DNA of 64,000 nt from Acidobacteriota bacterium (GCA_003224905.1 QIAA01000054.1:1-64000), one strand, 5' to 3'; shown: positions 51,185 to 60,570, numbered from the stretch's first letter. Numbers and translations: made by a program. The notes: generated from the letters alone by a model not told the origin.

Positions 51185-51411
51185 CGTGCCTCGCGTTCTT
51201 CGTGCACCAAGCGAGCGCTGTGACTTTCAACCTTAACGGGCTTGCGCTTGTGCAAGCGCTCCCGCAACTCTGCCAAGGTGGGCCGCTCCGCGATCTCTTT
51301 GATTTCCGCCAGCAGGTAGTCCGACAGTGACTTTCCCGCCATGGCTGCGCGGGCCTTAAGGCTACGATGCAGGGCGTCAGGCACGTTGCGAACCTGAATC
51401 ATCTTTGACAT
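51181..51411 (-). CDS. FitA/VapB-like ribbon-helix-helix antitoxin (orphan)
   Basis: A 76-residue antitoxin. The RHH DNA-binding part is MIQVRNVPDALHRSLKARAA and MAGKSLSDYLLAEIKEIAER, followed by the toxin-wrapping tail PTLAELRERLHKRKPVKVES. FitA-type antitoxins normally precede a PIN toxin with a short overlap; here only a six-codon stub of the toxin remains. It may now act as a stand-alone repressor, a solitary anti-toxin, or be decaying. Confidence 0.85.
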   Translation of the reverse strand: MSKMIQVRNVPDALHRSLKARAAMAGKSLSDYLLAEIKEIAERPTLAELRERLHKRKPVKVESHSARLVHEEREAR

Positions 51412-51525
51412 GCGACTAACATACTTTCATCTACCACATATCTCAAGTCGGGCACTTCACAACCAGCTCTGTCATGCTGAGATGAGAAGAACCGTGCAAT
51501 ATCAGGTTCGACCAGCACATCGTCT

Positions 51526-52227
51526 CTAGATCGGCTTGGACAATAGAAAATACCCAATCCCCACCCGCATGTGATGGAGCAGCGAATCCGAAAAGCTGGC
51601 AGCCATCATCAATCCGAGCGCCGCATGAATTGCACCCAACAGAAAGACAGGTCGATAACGGCGGAACATCTCGCAAAAAAAGAGTCCGGCAAATACAGTG
51701 ACGAAGGTGAGGATTAGGTTGGGGAGGTGCGCCAGGGCAAAGAGGGCGGTAGTCGCGAATACTGCCTTCCTGCTGCCAAGCAGCGTCTCCAATCGCACGT
51801 AGAAGAATGATTGCAAAATGAACTGCTGCACGAAGGCCCAAACTGTGTACTGCAACGCCGTGCGTAACGGCAGCACGTGAGTTGGTGACGCGTTCGCTCC
51901 GGTCAAGGTAGCAATCAGGGGCAGCAGCATTGCTGCAAGCAATCCCAAACCGACTATCCACTTAATTGCGACAAACCTCGGGACGCCCAACCCCATCTCG
52001 CCACGCGAATAGCGACCATCAAAGGCGAAGAACAGAACAGTCACAGCGGTCAGCAGCATCCAGAAGACGTCCACTGGCCCGGGCGGCGTCCACAGGGCAG
52101 CTTGCAGGAAGACGTAACCGAGGGTGAGTTGCAACCACAGCTTCCATCGCTCTGTGAATATGAGCTGAGTTCGATCGACAGCATCCGGGCAAAGATCCTG
52201 CGCAAAAGTTTTCGAGACGGAAGCCAC
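51526..52227 (-). CDS. CPBP-family membrane protein lacking the catalytic Glu pair
   Basis: A 233-residue polytopic protein with seven or eight hydrophobic helices. Its CPBP (Rce1-like) domain is recognisable by ALFALAHLPNLILTF and LGAIHAALGL, motifs 2 and 3. Motif 1, normally EExxxR, reads QQFILQSFFYVR, so both catalytic Glu and the Arg are Gln. It may be an inactive homologue or use other residues. The GTG start at 52227 is an estimate; the frame runs on to 52377 and would overlap the divergent gene. Confidence 0.75.
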   Translation of the reverse strand: MASVSKTFAQDLCPDAVDRTQLIFTERWKLWLQLTLGYVFLQAALWTPPGPVDVFWMLLTAVTVLFFAFDGRYSRGEMGLGVPRFVAIKWIVGLGLLAAMLLPLIATLTGANASPTHVLPLRTALQYTVWAFVQQFILQSFFYVRLETLLGSRKAVFATTALFALAHLPNLILTFVTVFAGLFFCEMFRRYRPVFLLGAIHAALGLMMAASFSDSLLHHMRVGIGYFLLSKPI

Positions 52228-52254
52228 TGCCAGGAATCTTATAAATGGAGGCGC

Positions 52255-53565
52255 ATGGACAGCAAGAGCACCCCTCGCGTGGTGATCGTAGGCGCTGGTT
52301 TTGGAGGCCTTACGGCGGCGCGCACACTGGCGCGTTATCCGGTGCAGATCACGATCATTGATCGCACGAACTACCATACATTTCAGCCGCTTCTGTACCA
52401 GGTGGCGACTGCGGGCTTATCTCCGGGTGAGATCGCAGCACCGATTCGGTGGATCCTTCGCGGGCACCACAATGTGCAGGTGCTGATGGAAGAAGTGCAG
52501 GATTTCGACCTCACGCGGCGGGTTGTAAAGGTCTCCAATGCGGAGATTCCTTATGACTATCTGATCATCGCTGCAGGCGCCAGCCACGCCTATTTCGGGC
52601 ACGATGAGTGGGAGCCGCTGGCCCCCGGACTTAAGACGATCGAAGATGCCCTGGAAATCCGGCGACGGGTGTTGCTCGCTTTCGAATTGGCGGAGCGCCA
52701 GGCCGCGAGCGGTGAGAAACAACAGCGGCTGAATTTTGTCGTGATAGGCGGCGGCCCGACTGGTGTGGAGTTGGCAGGTACGCTGGCAGAGATCGCACGG
52801 CGAGTGTTGGCCGATGAGTTCCGCTCCATTGACCCGAAGCGGACAACCATTATTTTGCTCGAAGGTGGGCCGCGTATTTTGCCGGCCTATTCGGAGGATC
52901 TGTCAGGAAGTGCGGAGAATCAGCTGAAGAGGCTGGGAGTGGAGGTTCACACCTCGGCCCTGGTAACGGGCATAGAGCCCGGGGCAGTGCACCTGGGGCA
53001 AACGCGACTGCCGGCGGCGGTTGTGTTGTGGGCTGCGGGAGTGGCCGCATCTCCCTTGGGCAAGAAACTGGGAGCACAGGTAGATCGGGCAGGACGGGTG
53101 CTGGTTAATCCTGATCTCAGCATTCCGGGACATCCCGAAGTTCTTGTCGTCGGTGATCTGGCGGCGTTGAAGGATGAGCACGGGCGATGGCTGCCAGGAG
53201 TGGCTCCCGTGGCGATCCAGCAGGGGAAAGCAACCGCGCACAATATTGGACGCGAGCTCCGCCTTGAAGCGAGGAAGGATTTTCATTACTTCGATAAGGG
53301 AAGTCTCGCCACGATTGGGCGCGCGGCAGGCGTGGCGCAGTTTGGAAAGATTCATATTTCCGGGTTTGTGGCCTGGTTGGCTTGGTTATTCATTCATATC
53401 TTCTTCCTGATCGGCTTTCGCAATCGCTTGATCGTGCTGATTCAGTGGGCCTGGTCGTACTTCACGTACGAGCGCGGGGCGAGGCTGATTACCGGAGACA
53501 AGCGGCTGCCGGGGTGGGAGGCAGTGAGTGACAGCGAATCTCAGAAGCAGCAGGTGGCGAGCTGA
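52255..53565 (+). CDS. ndh: type II NADH dehydrogenase (NDH-2) family oxidoreductase
   Basis: A 436-residue two-dinucleotide-fold flavoprotein. The FAD fold is VVIVGAGFGGLTAARTLARY, the NADH fold VVIGGGPTGVELAGTLAEIA, and VVGDLAAL precedes the quinone-side motif APVAIQQGKATAHNI. The C-terminal hydrophobic helix (VAWLAWLFIHIFFLIGFRNR) anchors it to the membrane. NDH-2 transfers electrons from NADH to quinone without pumping protons. ATG 52255 follows GGAGG. Confidence 0.93.
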   Translation: MDSKSTPRVVIVGAGFGGLTAARTLARYPVQITIIDRTNYHTFQPLLYQVATAGLSPGEIAAPIRWILRGHHNVQVLMEEVQDFDLTRRVVKVSNAEIPYDYLIIAAGASHAYFGHDEWEPLAPGLKTIEDALEIRRRVLLAFELAERQAASGEKQQRLNFVVIGGGPTGVELAGTLAEIARRVLADEFRSIDPKRTTIILLEGGPRILPAYSEDLSGSAENQLKRLGVEVHTSALVTGIEPGAVHLGQTRLPAAVVLWAAGVAASPLGKKLGAQVDRAGRVLVNPDLSIPGHPEVLVVGDLAALKDEHGRWLPGVAPVAIQQGKATAHNIGRELRLEARKDFHYFDKGSLATIGRAAGVAQFGKIHISGFVAWLAWLFIHIFFLIGFRNRLIVLIQWAWSYFTYERGARLITGDKRLPGWEAVSDSESQKQQVAS

Positions 53566-53605
53566 GTGGTTACCGAGATCAGCAGTAGGAGGTTAACGCC
53601 TATGC

Positions 53606-53627
53606 CTTACTTATGCTACAATGTAAG
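53606..53627 (+). promoter_or_regulatory. promoter/operator of vapBC
   Basis: CTTAC (53606-53610) and GTAAG (53623-53627) form an inverted repeat around an extended -10 box TGCTACAAT (53614-53622). The -10 ends seven bases before ATG 53630 and there is no Shine-Dalgarno, so a leaderless, autoregulated transcript is likely. Confidence 0.5.
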
Positions 53628-53629
53628 AC

Positions 53630-53872
53630 ATGAAGGAACTAAGTGCTACATTTACCTCCAAGGGACAGCTTGTTATCCCAGTCGAACTCCGCCGTAAACA
53701 CGGGATCGAGGCTGGCACAAAAGTAAGATTCCTGGAAGACGAATTCGGGCGAATTATCCTGCAGCCAGTAACCGAGGATTACATCCATCGTATAAGGGGC
53801 TGTCTTGCTGGGGGCCACCTGCTGGAGACATGGGAGACCGAACACCGCCTTGAGGGCAAGCGTAGGGGATGA
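53630..53872 (+). CDS. vapB: AbrB/MazE-type antitoxin (VapB)
   Basis: An 80-residue swapped-hairpin AbrB antitoxin: ATFTSKGQLVIPVELRRKHG, IEAGTKVRFLEDEFGRIILQ, followed by a tail that should bind the toxin (RGCLAGGHLLETWETEHRLE). It overlaps the PIN toxin gene by four bases (ATGA). It likely represses its own promoter at 53606. The pair resembles VapBC. Confidence 0.92.
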   Translation: MKELSATFTSKGQLVIPVELRRKHGIEAGTKVRFLEDEFGRIILQPVTEDYIHRIRGCLAGGHLLETWETEHRLEGKRRG

Positions 53873-54273
53873 AAACCTACGTTCTTGATGCCAGTGCATT
53901 GTTCGCCTTCCTCGAAGACAGAGCCGGTGCGAGTAAAGTGGACCACCTGCTAACGGAAGCGTCGCGCGGGTACGCTGAGATTTTAATGTCGGCCGTGAAC
54001 CACGGCGAGGTTTTTGGCGGCATTCTTCGCGAACATGGGCTGGACCGGGCTACCAGGGCAATGAATGCGGTCCACCCATTGCCCATTCGCTTGGTGGATG
54101 CGACACCTCAGCGGTCGTTGCGCGCCGCCGAGATCAAATCCAAGTACAAGCTTTATTACGTTGACAGCTTTGCTGCTGCGCTCGCGATCGAGTGCAAGGC
54201 CACACTAGTCACCAGTGACGCAGACTTTCGCCGGCTTGGCCACGGCTTCCCCAGGCTCTGGTTAAAGAACTGA
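53869..54273 (+). CDS. vapC: PIN-domain toxin (VapC)
   Basis: A 134-residue PIN ribonuclease. The four acidic metal-site positions are all present: Asp7 (YVLDASALF), Glu47 (VNHGEVFG), Asp99 (YYVDSFAAALA), and Asp117 with Asp119 (LVTSDADFRRL). VapC toxins cleave specific tRNA or rRNA sites when free of antitoxin. It is intact, in contrast to the PIN remnants at 45791 and 51164. Confidence 0.93.
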   Translation: MKTYVLDASALFAFLEDRAGASKVDHLLTEASRGYAEILMSAVNHGEVFGGILREHGLDRATRAMNAVHPLPIRLVDATPQRSLRAAEIKSKYKLYYVDSFAAALAIECKATLVTSDADFRRLGHGFPRLWLKN

Positions 54274-54380
54274 AGAAGGGCTTCCCCCGCCCTGACTTTT
54301 GGCTCTAATGATGAGGTCCCATCAGTAATCTAATAGGATCGCGTGTTTTTGAGAGACAATATACCCAGAGGTAAAAGCAA

Positions 54381-55706
54381 ATGAGGCTGGTCTTTTCGCG
54401 TTGTTTGTCCGGCCTGATGGCCGTGTTGCTGTTGTCTGTATTCTCCTCCTTGTCTTCAGCTGAAGTGCTGAAAATCGTCGTCAATGACACCATCCATCCG
54501 ATTACCGATGAATACGTGGGACGTGCCATCGCCGAAGCGGAGCGCAATAAAGACGAGGCATTGCTAATCGAACTGAACACGCCGGGTGGGTTGTTGGAGT
54601 CGACGCGCCACATCATCGAGAAAATTCTTGCTTCGCAGGTCCCGATCATCATCTATGTCACCCCGAGCGGCAGCCGAGCGGCGTCCGCTGGGTTCTTTCT
54701 TCTGGAAAGTGCTGATGTCGCAGCTATGGCGCCAGGCACGAATACCGGCGCCGCTCACCCGGTCACCATCGGTGGCGGGAAGATGGATGACATCATGAAA
54801 ACCAAAATCGAGAACGACTCGGCTGCGCTGATGCGCTCGGTGGCTTCCAAGCGCAGCCGCAACGTTGACGTCGCCGAAAGCGCCGTGCGCCAATCGAAGT
54901 CGTTTACTGACCAGGAGGCTCTGTCACAAAAGTTGATCGACTACGTGGCATCGAGCGAAGAAGATTTGCTTAAGCAAATGCAGGGAAAGACGGTGAAGCG
55001 CTTCAACGGACAGAGCGTAACCCTCAAGCTGGCCGGTGAGATGATTCGGCCTTTCGATATGACGCTGAAACAGCGGATTCTTGCTTTCATCATGGATCCG
55101 AACATTGCTTTCATTCTGCTGGCAATTGGCGCGCTGGCTCTGTATGCCGAGTTCAATCATCCCGGCGCTGTGGTGCCGGGGACGGTCGGGCTGGTGTTCA
55201 TTCTGCTAGCCGTGTTCGCGTTGAATCTGCTGCCGACTCGATTTGCAGCTGTCGTATTGATTCTGGCCTCTTTCGTGCTCTTCGCGCTGGAGGCGAAATT
55301 TGCAACGCATGGAGTGTTGGCGATCGGCGGGATCGTAACCATGGTGCTCGGAGCCCTGCTGCTGGTCGATGCACCGATTCCAGAAATGAGGGTTCACCTG
55401 TGGACCGCGCTGGCGGTAAGCATTCCTATCGGCCTGATCACCGCGTTTCTGATGACGCTTGCGCTCAAGGCGCGTCGCAACAAAGTTGTAACCGGTGAGC
55501 AGGGGCTGATTGGCGAAGTCGGCGTCGCGCAGACTCCGCTCTCGCCGCAGGGCAAAGTCTTTGTGCACGGGGAAATTTGGGATGCGGTATCTTCCATGAA
55601 CATCGCGGCGGGAGAGCGGGTCATCGTGCGGAGAGTAGATGGGCTACAGCTGGAAGTCGACGCGGTGACCTCACTTCAGCGCACGCCGGCAGCCACCACG
55701 GCGTGA
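54381..55706 (+). CDS. nfeD: long-form NfeD membrane serine protease
   Basis: A 441-residue protein with a signal peptide (GLMAVLLLSVFSSLSSAE). An SppA/ClpP-class protease domain follows, with the catalytic Ser in TPSGSRAASAGFFLLESADV and a possible Lys further on. Four or five membrane helices lie at about residues 235-365, and a C-terminal OB-fold NfeD domain (EQGLIGEVGVAQTPLSPQGK; HGEIWDAVS). Such proteases partner with stomatin-like proteins in membrane quality control; no stomatin gene is seen in the window. Confidence 0.9.
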   Translation: MRLVFSRCLSGLMAVLLLSVFSSLSSAEVLKIVVNDTIHPITDEYVGRAIAEAERNKDEALLIELNTPGGLLESTRHIIEKILASQVPIIIYVTPSGSRAASAGFFLLESADVAAMAPGTNTGAAHPVTIGGGKMDDIMKTKIENDSAALMRSVASKRSRNVDVAESAVRQSKSFTDQEALSQKLIDYVASSEEDLLKQMQGKTVKRFNGQSVTLKLAGEMIRPFDMTLKQRILAFIMDPNIAFILLAIGALALYAEFNHPGAVVPGTVGLVFILLAVFALNLLPTRFAAVVLILASFVLFALEAKFATHGVLAIGGIVTMVLGALLLVDAPIPEMRVHLWTALAVSIPIGLITAFLMTLALKARRNKVVTGEQGLIGEVGVAQTPLSPQGKVFVHGEIWDAVSSMNIAAGERVIVRRVDGLQLEVDAVTSLQRTPAATTA

Positions 55707-55894
55707 GTCTTCCGCCCCGCAACCCCCAACTTCGCAAATGAACCCTGCCAACTTGCTGCGGCCAGCCTCTTCTGGGAGTGGGAGGCAAAGATCTTTACCG
55801 CAAAGGGCGCGAAGGATTTCGCAAAGAATCCACAGGGTGGAGCTTCGAGAGTTCGCGTTTAGAATGGCGCGAACGTAAAATCGAAGCAAAGCTC

Positions 55895-58800
55895 ATGTCC
55901 CAATTCGTCCACCTGCATCTTCACACAGATTACTCCATGCTCGACGGCGCCTGTGACGTGGAAAAGCTCGTCCATCGGGTCAAAGAGCTGGGCATGCCGG
56001 CTGTAGCCATGACCGATCATGGCAACATCTTTGGCGCTGTGCATTTCGTAAATGCGGCACACAAAGCTGGCATTAAGCCCATCGTCGGTTGTGAACTCTA
56101 TGTTTGCAAGAAAGATGATCACAACATCGAGCGCACGCCGCCCGAGGGTGACACGTACAACCACCTGCTGGTGCTTGCGGAGAACGAAGAAGGCTACCGC
56201 AACCTGGTGAAGATCACCTCGGAAGGTTCGCTCCGCGGCTTTTACTACAAGCCGCGGGTGAGCAAGAAGTTTCTGGCGGAGCACGCGCGAGGCCTGATTG
56301 CGTTATCCGGATGCCTGAAGGGAGAAGTCGCGGAATTCTTGATGGACGATAAGTACGAATCCGCGCGGGACGCAGCCGCTGTCTACCGCGACATCTTTGG
56401 CAAAGAAAACTTTTTCCTTGAGATTCAGGATCAGGGCCTGGAGAAGGAGCACAAGATTCATCCATACCTCTTTCGGTTGGAAAAGGAATTAGCTATGCCT
56501 CTGGTCGCCACCAATGACAGCCACTATCTCTGCGAAGAGGATGCGCATGCCCAGGACGTGATGGTCTGCATTCAGACCGGCAAGTCAATCCAGGATGCGA
56601 ACCGCATGAAATTCCAGGGCACGGGCTTTTACGTCAAGAGCCATGATGAGATGTATCGCGTCTTCAAAGATGCGCCCGACGTGCTCTCCCGCACACTCGC
56701 GATTGCGGAGCGCTGCAACCTGCGCATGGAAAAGGTCAGCAATCCATTTCCGCACTTCGATGTGCCTGCCGGTTACACGCCTGACAGTTACTTCGAAAAA
56801 ATCACTCGTGAGGGCTTCGCTCGGCGGCTTGAGAGCTTACGTGTGCTGGAGTCGCAAGGACATCTGAAGCACAGCCTGGCGGAATACGAGCAGCGCCTTG
56901 CACGGGAACTTGCCATCATCCAGCAGATGATGTTTTCAGGCTATTTCCTTATTGTTTGGGACTTTATCAGCTACGCAAAAGAGCGTGGAATACCCGTCGG
57001 CCCGGGCCGCGGATCGGCAGCAGGATCGCTGGTTTCCTACTCACTCGGGATCACCGATTTAGATCCGCTCCAGCATGAGCTGCTCTTCGAGCGCTTTCTG
57101 AATCCTGAGCGCATTTCCATGCCGGATATTGACATCGATTTCTGCATGAACCGCCGCGGCGAAGTGATCGATTACGTCACCCGGAAGTACGGACGCGAGA
57201 ACGTCGCCCAGATCATCACCTTCGGCACCATGGCCGCGCGCGCTGCGATCAAAGACGTGGGCCGAGCCATGGATGTGCCGTATGGCGATGTAGACCGCAT
57301 CGCCAAAATGGTGCCAACGACGCTGAATATAAAGCTGGAGCAAGCCATTAAGGATTCGCCGGCGATGCAGCAGGCCTATCAAGGCGACGCACAGGTCCGC
57401 GAACTGATTGACACCGCCAAGAAATTGGAAGGCCTCGTTCGCAACGCTGGGGTTCATGCGGCAGGCGTCGTGATTTCCCCTCGGCCACTGATCGAGCTCG
57501 TACCGCTGCACAAGACCAAGAACGATGAAATCGTCACCGCCTTCGACATGGTTGCCATCGAGAAAATGGGCTTGCTCAAGATGGACTTTCTTGGCCTGAC
57601 CACACTCACAATTCTCGATGACACGCTGAAGCTGATCGTTCAGACGCGCGGCGAAGGCATTACCCTGGAAGGCATTCCTCTCGAGGATCAGGAAACCTAC
57701 GAAAAGGTATTTCACACCGGCCTCACTTCCGGCGTGTTCCAGTTTGAATCGCACGGTATGCGCGATGTGCTGCGGCGTTATCAGCCGAAGTCAGTCGAAG
57801 ATCTCACGGCTCTGAATGCCCTCTATCGTCCCGGCCCGATTCAGGGCGGCATGATCGATGATTTCATTGATCGCAAACATGGCCGACGAAAAATTGAATA
57901 TGAGCTGCCCGAGCTGAAGGAAATCCTGGAAGAAACGCTGGGAGTGATCGTTTACCAGGAACAGGTGATGCAGATCGCCAACAAACTCGCCGGCTACTCA
58001 CTCGGCGAAGCCGATCTGCTGCGCCGGGCCATGGGCAAAAAAAAGCCCGAAGAAATGGCGCAGCAGCGGGAGCGATTCGTGAGAGGAGCCACCGAGCGCG
58101 GTTTTCCTCCGAAGAAAATCGAAAAGATTTTCGACCTGATGGCGCAGTTTGCCGGCTATGGATTTAACAAGTCGCACTCCGCAGCTTACGCGCTGCTGGC
58201 ATACCACACCGCATTCCTGAAGACCCATTACCCGGTCGAGTTCATGGCGGCTCTGCTGACCTCGGTGACAGGCAGCACCGACGATGTAGTCAAGTACATC
58301 AATGAATGCCGCGAGATGGGAATTCCGGTCGAACCGCCGGACATCAACGTTTCCGACGCCAACTTCACGCCTCACGGGGCGGCGATTCGCTTCGGCCTGG
58401 CCGCCGTGAAGAATGTCGGCGGCAACGCGATTCAGTCCATTGTGGCAGCGCGAAAAGAACTGGGCCAGTTCCGCGCGATATTCGAGTTTTGCGAGAAGGT
58501 TGATCTGCGGCTGTTAAATAAGCGTGTGTTGGAGTCGCTGATCAAGAGCGGCGCTATGGATGCCCTTGGCCGTCGTGCCCAACTCATGGGGGTTCTCGAC
58601 AAGGCCATTGAGCGCGCGCAAAAAACCCAGCGCGATGCGGAATCCGGCCAGCACGGTCTTTTCGGAGTCTTTCACCAGGAGGAAGCTCATCATCAGAACG
58701 ATAAGCTTCCTGAAATCCCCGATTGGGACGAGCACACCCGGCTCGCCAACGAAAAAGAAATTCTTGGATTCTTCATCACCGGCCACCCCCTGGAAAAATA

Positions 58801-59377
58801 CCGGGAAAAGCTGCAGGATTTTCAAGCTCTCAGTACCACAGAAATTTCTGGCATGAAGTCTTCTACCGGCAAAGACGAGAGCATTACGACGGCGGGCATC
58901 ATCACCAATGTGCGCGTCCTGAAATCGAAGCGCGGCGAGTTCTACGCCCAGGGAATGCTCGAAGATATGGCTGGTTCCATCGACATGCTGGTTTTCCCGG
59001 AGGCTTATCGGAAACTGCAGGAAAAAGTGAAGCTGGAAGTGCCGGTGCTCATCCGCGGCGGCGTGCGTATCGAGGAAGGCGCCAACCCCAAGTTGACCGT
59101 CAATGACATCGTTCCCTTAGAAGATGCTAAGGTTCCACTGCCCCGCTCGCTGCGCATCCGCATTCCGCTCGAGAGCGCCAGCGAGTCCACAGTCGATGCT
59201 TTACACACTTTATGTTCCGCACGAAAAGGTGAAGCGAAAGTACTCTTTGACGTAGAACGGCAAGGTGATTTCATGGTGGTCATGGAAGCCGGAGACTATA
59301 ATGTTCAGCCGGACCGCAATTTCATCGCTCGCGTTGAGGAGTTATGTGGGCGAGGCGCTGTTCGAATCATCGACTGA
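55895..59377 (+). CDS. dnaE: DNA polymerase III alpha subunit
   Basis: Replicative C-family polymerase, 1160 residues. It has an N-terminal PHP domain (FVHLHLHTDYSMLDGACD), palm catalytic Asp residues in SMPDIDIDFCMNRRGEV (about residues 408-420), the fingers region GVHAAGVVIS, a helix-hairpin-helix, then an OB domain (ITTAGIITNVRVLKSKRGEF, about residues 997-1040) and a C-terminal domain. The PHP His/Asp set looks intact, suggesting possible proofreading. ATG 55895 starts the family sequence; the frame is open from 55778. It is nine bases upstream of accA. Confidence 0.97.
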   Translation: MSQFVHLHLHTDYSMLDGACDVEKLVHRVKELGMPAVAMTDHGNIFGAVHFVNAAHKAGIKPIVGCELYVCKKDDHNIERTPPEGDTYNHLLVLAENEEGYRNLVKITSEGSLRGFYYKPRVSKKFLAEHARGLIALSGCLKGEVAEFLMDDKYESARDAAAVYRDIFGKENFFLEIQDQGLEKEHKIHPYLFRLEKELAMPLVATNDSHYLCEEDAHAQDVMVCIQTGKSIQDANRMKFQGTGFYVKSHDEMYRVFKDAPDVLSRTLAIAERCNLRMEKVSNPFPHFDVPAGYTPDSYFEKITREGFARRLESLRVLESQGHLKHSLAEYEQRLARELAIIQQMMFSGYFLIVWDFISYAKERGIPVGPGRGSAAGSLVSYSLGITDLDPLQHELLFERFLNPERISMPDIDIDFCMNRRGEVIDYVTRKYGRENVAQIITFGTMAARAAIKDVGRAMDVPYGDVDRIAKMVPTTLNIKLEQAIKDSPAMQQAYQGDAQVRELIDTAKKLEGLVRNAGVHAAGVVISPRPLIELVPLHKTKNDEIVTAFDMVAIEKMGLLKMDFLGLTTLTILDDTLKLIVQTRGEGITLEGIPLEDQETYEKVFHTGLTSGVFQFESHGMRDVLRRYQPKSVEDLTALNALYRPGPIQGGMIDDFIDRKHGRRKIEYELPELKEILEETLGVIVYQEQVMQIANKLAGYSLGEADLLRRAMGKKKPEEMAQQRERFVRGATERGFPPKKIEKIFDLMAQFAGYGFNKSHSAAYALLAYHTAFLKTHYPVEFMAALLTSVTGSTDDVVKYINECREMGIPVEPPDINVSDANFTPHGAAIRFGLAAVKNVGGNAIQSIVAARKELGQFRAIFEFCEKVDLRLLNKRVLESLIKSGAMDALGRRAQLMGVLDKAIERAQKTQRDAESGQHGLFGVFHQEEAHHQNDKLPEIPDWDEHTRLANEKEILGFFITGHPLEKYREKLQDFQALSTTEISGMKSSTGKDESITTAGIITNVRVLKSKRGEFYAQGMLEDMAGSIDMLVFPEAYRKLQEKVKLEVPVLIRGGVRIEEGANPKLTVNDIVPLEDAKVPLPRSLRIRIPLESASESTVDALHTLCSARKGEAKVLFDVERQGDFMVVMEAGDYNVQPDRNFIARVEELCGRGAVRIID

Positions 59378-59386
59378 AATCTGCAG

Positions 59387-60478
59387 ATGAAAATTCCTAG
59401 GCCGAAAGACGTAAAAGCGGCAGCGGCGAACGACGCTACGCTGGTGGTTACCAGCGCCGATTTTCTCCTGTCGATGGTGGAAACCCGCTGGGCCTCCAAG
59501 AATGGTAGCGGTCGCAAAATCGAATCGAGTCAGAGAGAGCATCGGGAACTGCAGAAAATTGAGCAGCAACTCACTAAGTTGCAATCGGATACTGGGCAGG
59601 ACGACGCCACTCGTACAGAGATCCGCCAGCTTCATGAGCGCGTAGAAACCCTGCGCAAACAGATGGCCGCGCATTTTGCAGCCTGGGAAAAGACCGAACT
59701 GGCACGGCACCCGCAGCGCCCCTATGCGCTCGATTACATCGAACGCATTTTTACTGAGTGGAGCGAGATTCATGGCGATCGCGGCTATGCCGACGATCCT
59801 GCCATCATCTGCGGGATGGCGCGTTTCCATGGCGAAGAAGTCATGATTGTGGGGCATCAAAAGGCGCGCGATACCAAGCAGAAGGTTTACCGCAATTTCG
59901 GGATGCCCAATCCCGAGGGCTATCGGAAAGCACTCCGCGCGATGAAGATAGCAGAGAAATTCAGCCGGCCGGTATTTACGTTTGTCGATACTCCGGGCGC
60001 TTACCCCGGCCTGGGCGCCGAGGAACGCGGCCAGGCGGAAGCAATCGCCCGAAATTTGCGTGAAATGGCGCGGCTGGAGATTCCAATCATCACTGCGATC
60101 ACCGGCGAAGGCGGAAGCGGTGGCGCTCTGGCCATTGCGGTCGCCGATCGCGTGCTGATGATGGAGAATGCAATCTACTCCGTAATCTCTCCCGAAGGTT
60201 GTGCCTCCATCATGTGGCGTGATGCGAGCAAAAAAGAGCTCGCCGCACAAGCCCTGCGCATCACAGCCAAGGATCTGACCGAACTTGGTTGCGTAGACGG
60301 CATTATTCCTGAACCGGAAGGTGGCGCGCACACCGATCACGCCGCCGCCGCAAGCCATCTGGACGAGGTTTTGAAGAAGAATTTATCCGAAGTCAAGAAC
60401 GTTCCCATCAAGGAACTGGTCGCCTCAAGATATAAAAAATTCCGCAACATGGCAGAGTTCAGCCGCGTGGAAGCCTGA
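59387..60478 (+). CDS. accA: acetyl-CoA carboxylase carboxyltransferase subunit alpha
   Basis: One half of the carboxyltransferase that makes malonyl-CoA from biotin-bound CO2 and acetyl-CoA, the first step of fatty-acid synthesis. Its 363 residues end in the AccA core: GDRGYADDPAIICGMARFHG, VFTFVDTPGAYPGLGAEERG, and AITGEGGSGGALAIAVAD. An N-terminal extension of about 40 residues lies before the usual helical region. The dnaE-accA gene order is seen in many bacteria and suggests co-transcription. AccD is not in the window. Confidence 0.96.
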   Translation: MKIPRPKDVKAAAANDATLVVTSADFLLSMVETRWASKNGSGRKIESSQREHRELQKIEQQLTKLQSDTGQDDATRTEIRQLHERVETLRKQMAAHFAAWEKTELARHPQRPYALDYIERIFTEWSEIHGDRGYADDPAIICGMARFHGEEVMIVGHQKARDTKQKVYRNFGMPNPEGYRKALRAMKIAEKFSRPVFTFVDTPGAYPGLGAEERGQAEAIARNLREMARLEIPIITAITGEGGSGGALAIAVADRVLMMENAIYSVISPEGCASIMWRDASKKELAAQALRITAKDLTELGCVDGIIPEPEGGAHTDHAAAASHLDEVLKKNLSEVKNVPIKELVASRYKKFRNMAEFSRVEA

Positions 60479-60522
60479 CCTCCCCAAAAAGATAGTTTCC
60501 AAAACAGGTACCTTGGTTCTGT

Positions 60523-60553
60523 AACGGGCGGTAAGAGCCGCTGTTCGCCCGTT
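60523..60553. terminator. hairpin after accA
   Basis: AACGGGCG (60523-60530) and CGCCCGTT (60546-60553) are perfect complements around a 15-base loop. Only three T follow the stem, so it is a weak intrinsic terminator candidate. GGTACC occurs on both sides (60508 and 60559). Confidence 0.4.
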
Positions 60554-60564
60554 TCTCGGTACCG

Positions 60565-60570
60565 TATAAT
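60565..60570 (+). promoter_or_regulatory. -10 box of the korAB operon (candidate)
   Basis: A perfect TATAAT lies 78 bases upstream of the korA start, after the hairpin at 60523-60553. No convincing -35 box can be seen, so the call rests on the hexamer and position. Confidence 0.4.

Noticed and set aside
57059..57754. 231-codon minus-strand frame inside dnaE
   Set aside because: Antisense to the polymerase core; composition is typical of a shadow.
59342..60358. 338-codon minus-strand frame over accA
   Set aside because: Antisense to accA, which is unmistakable; codon-structure shadow.
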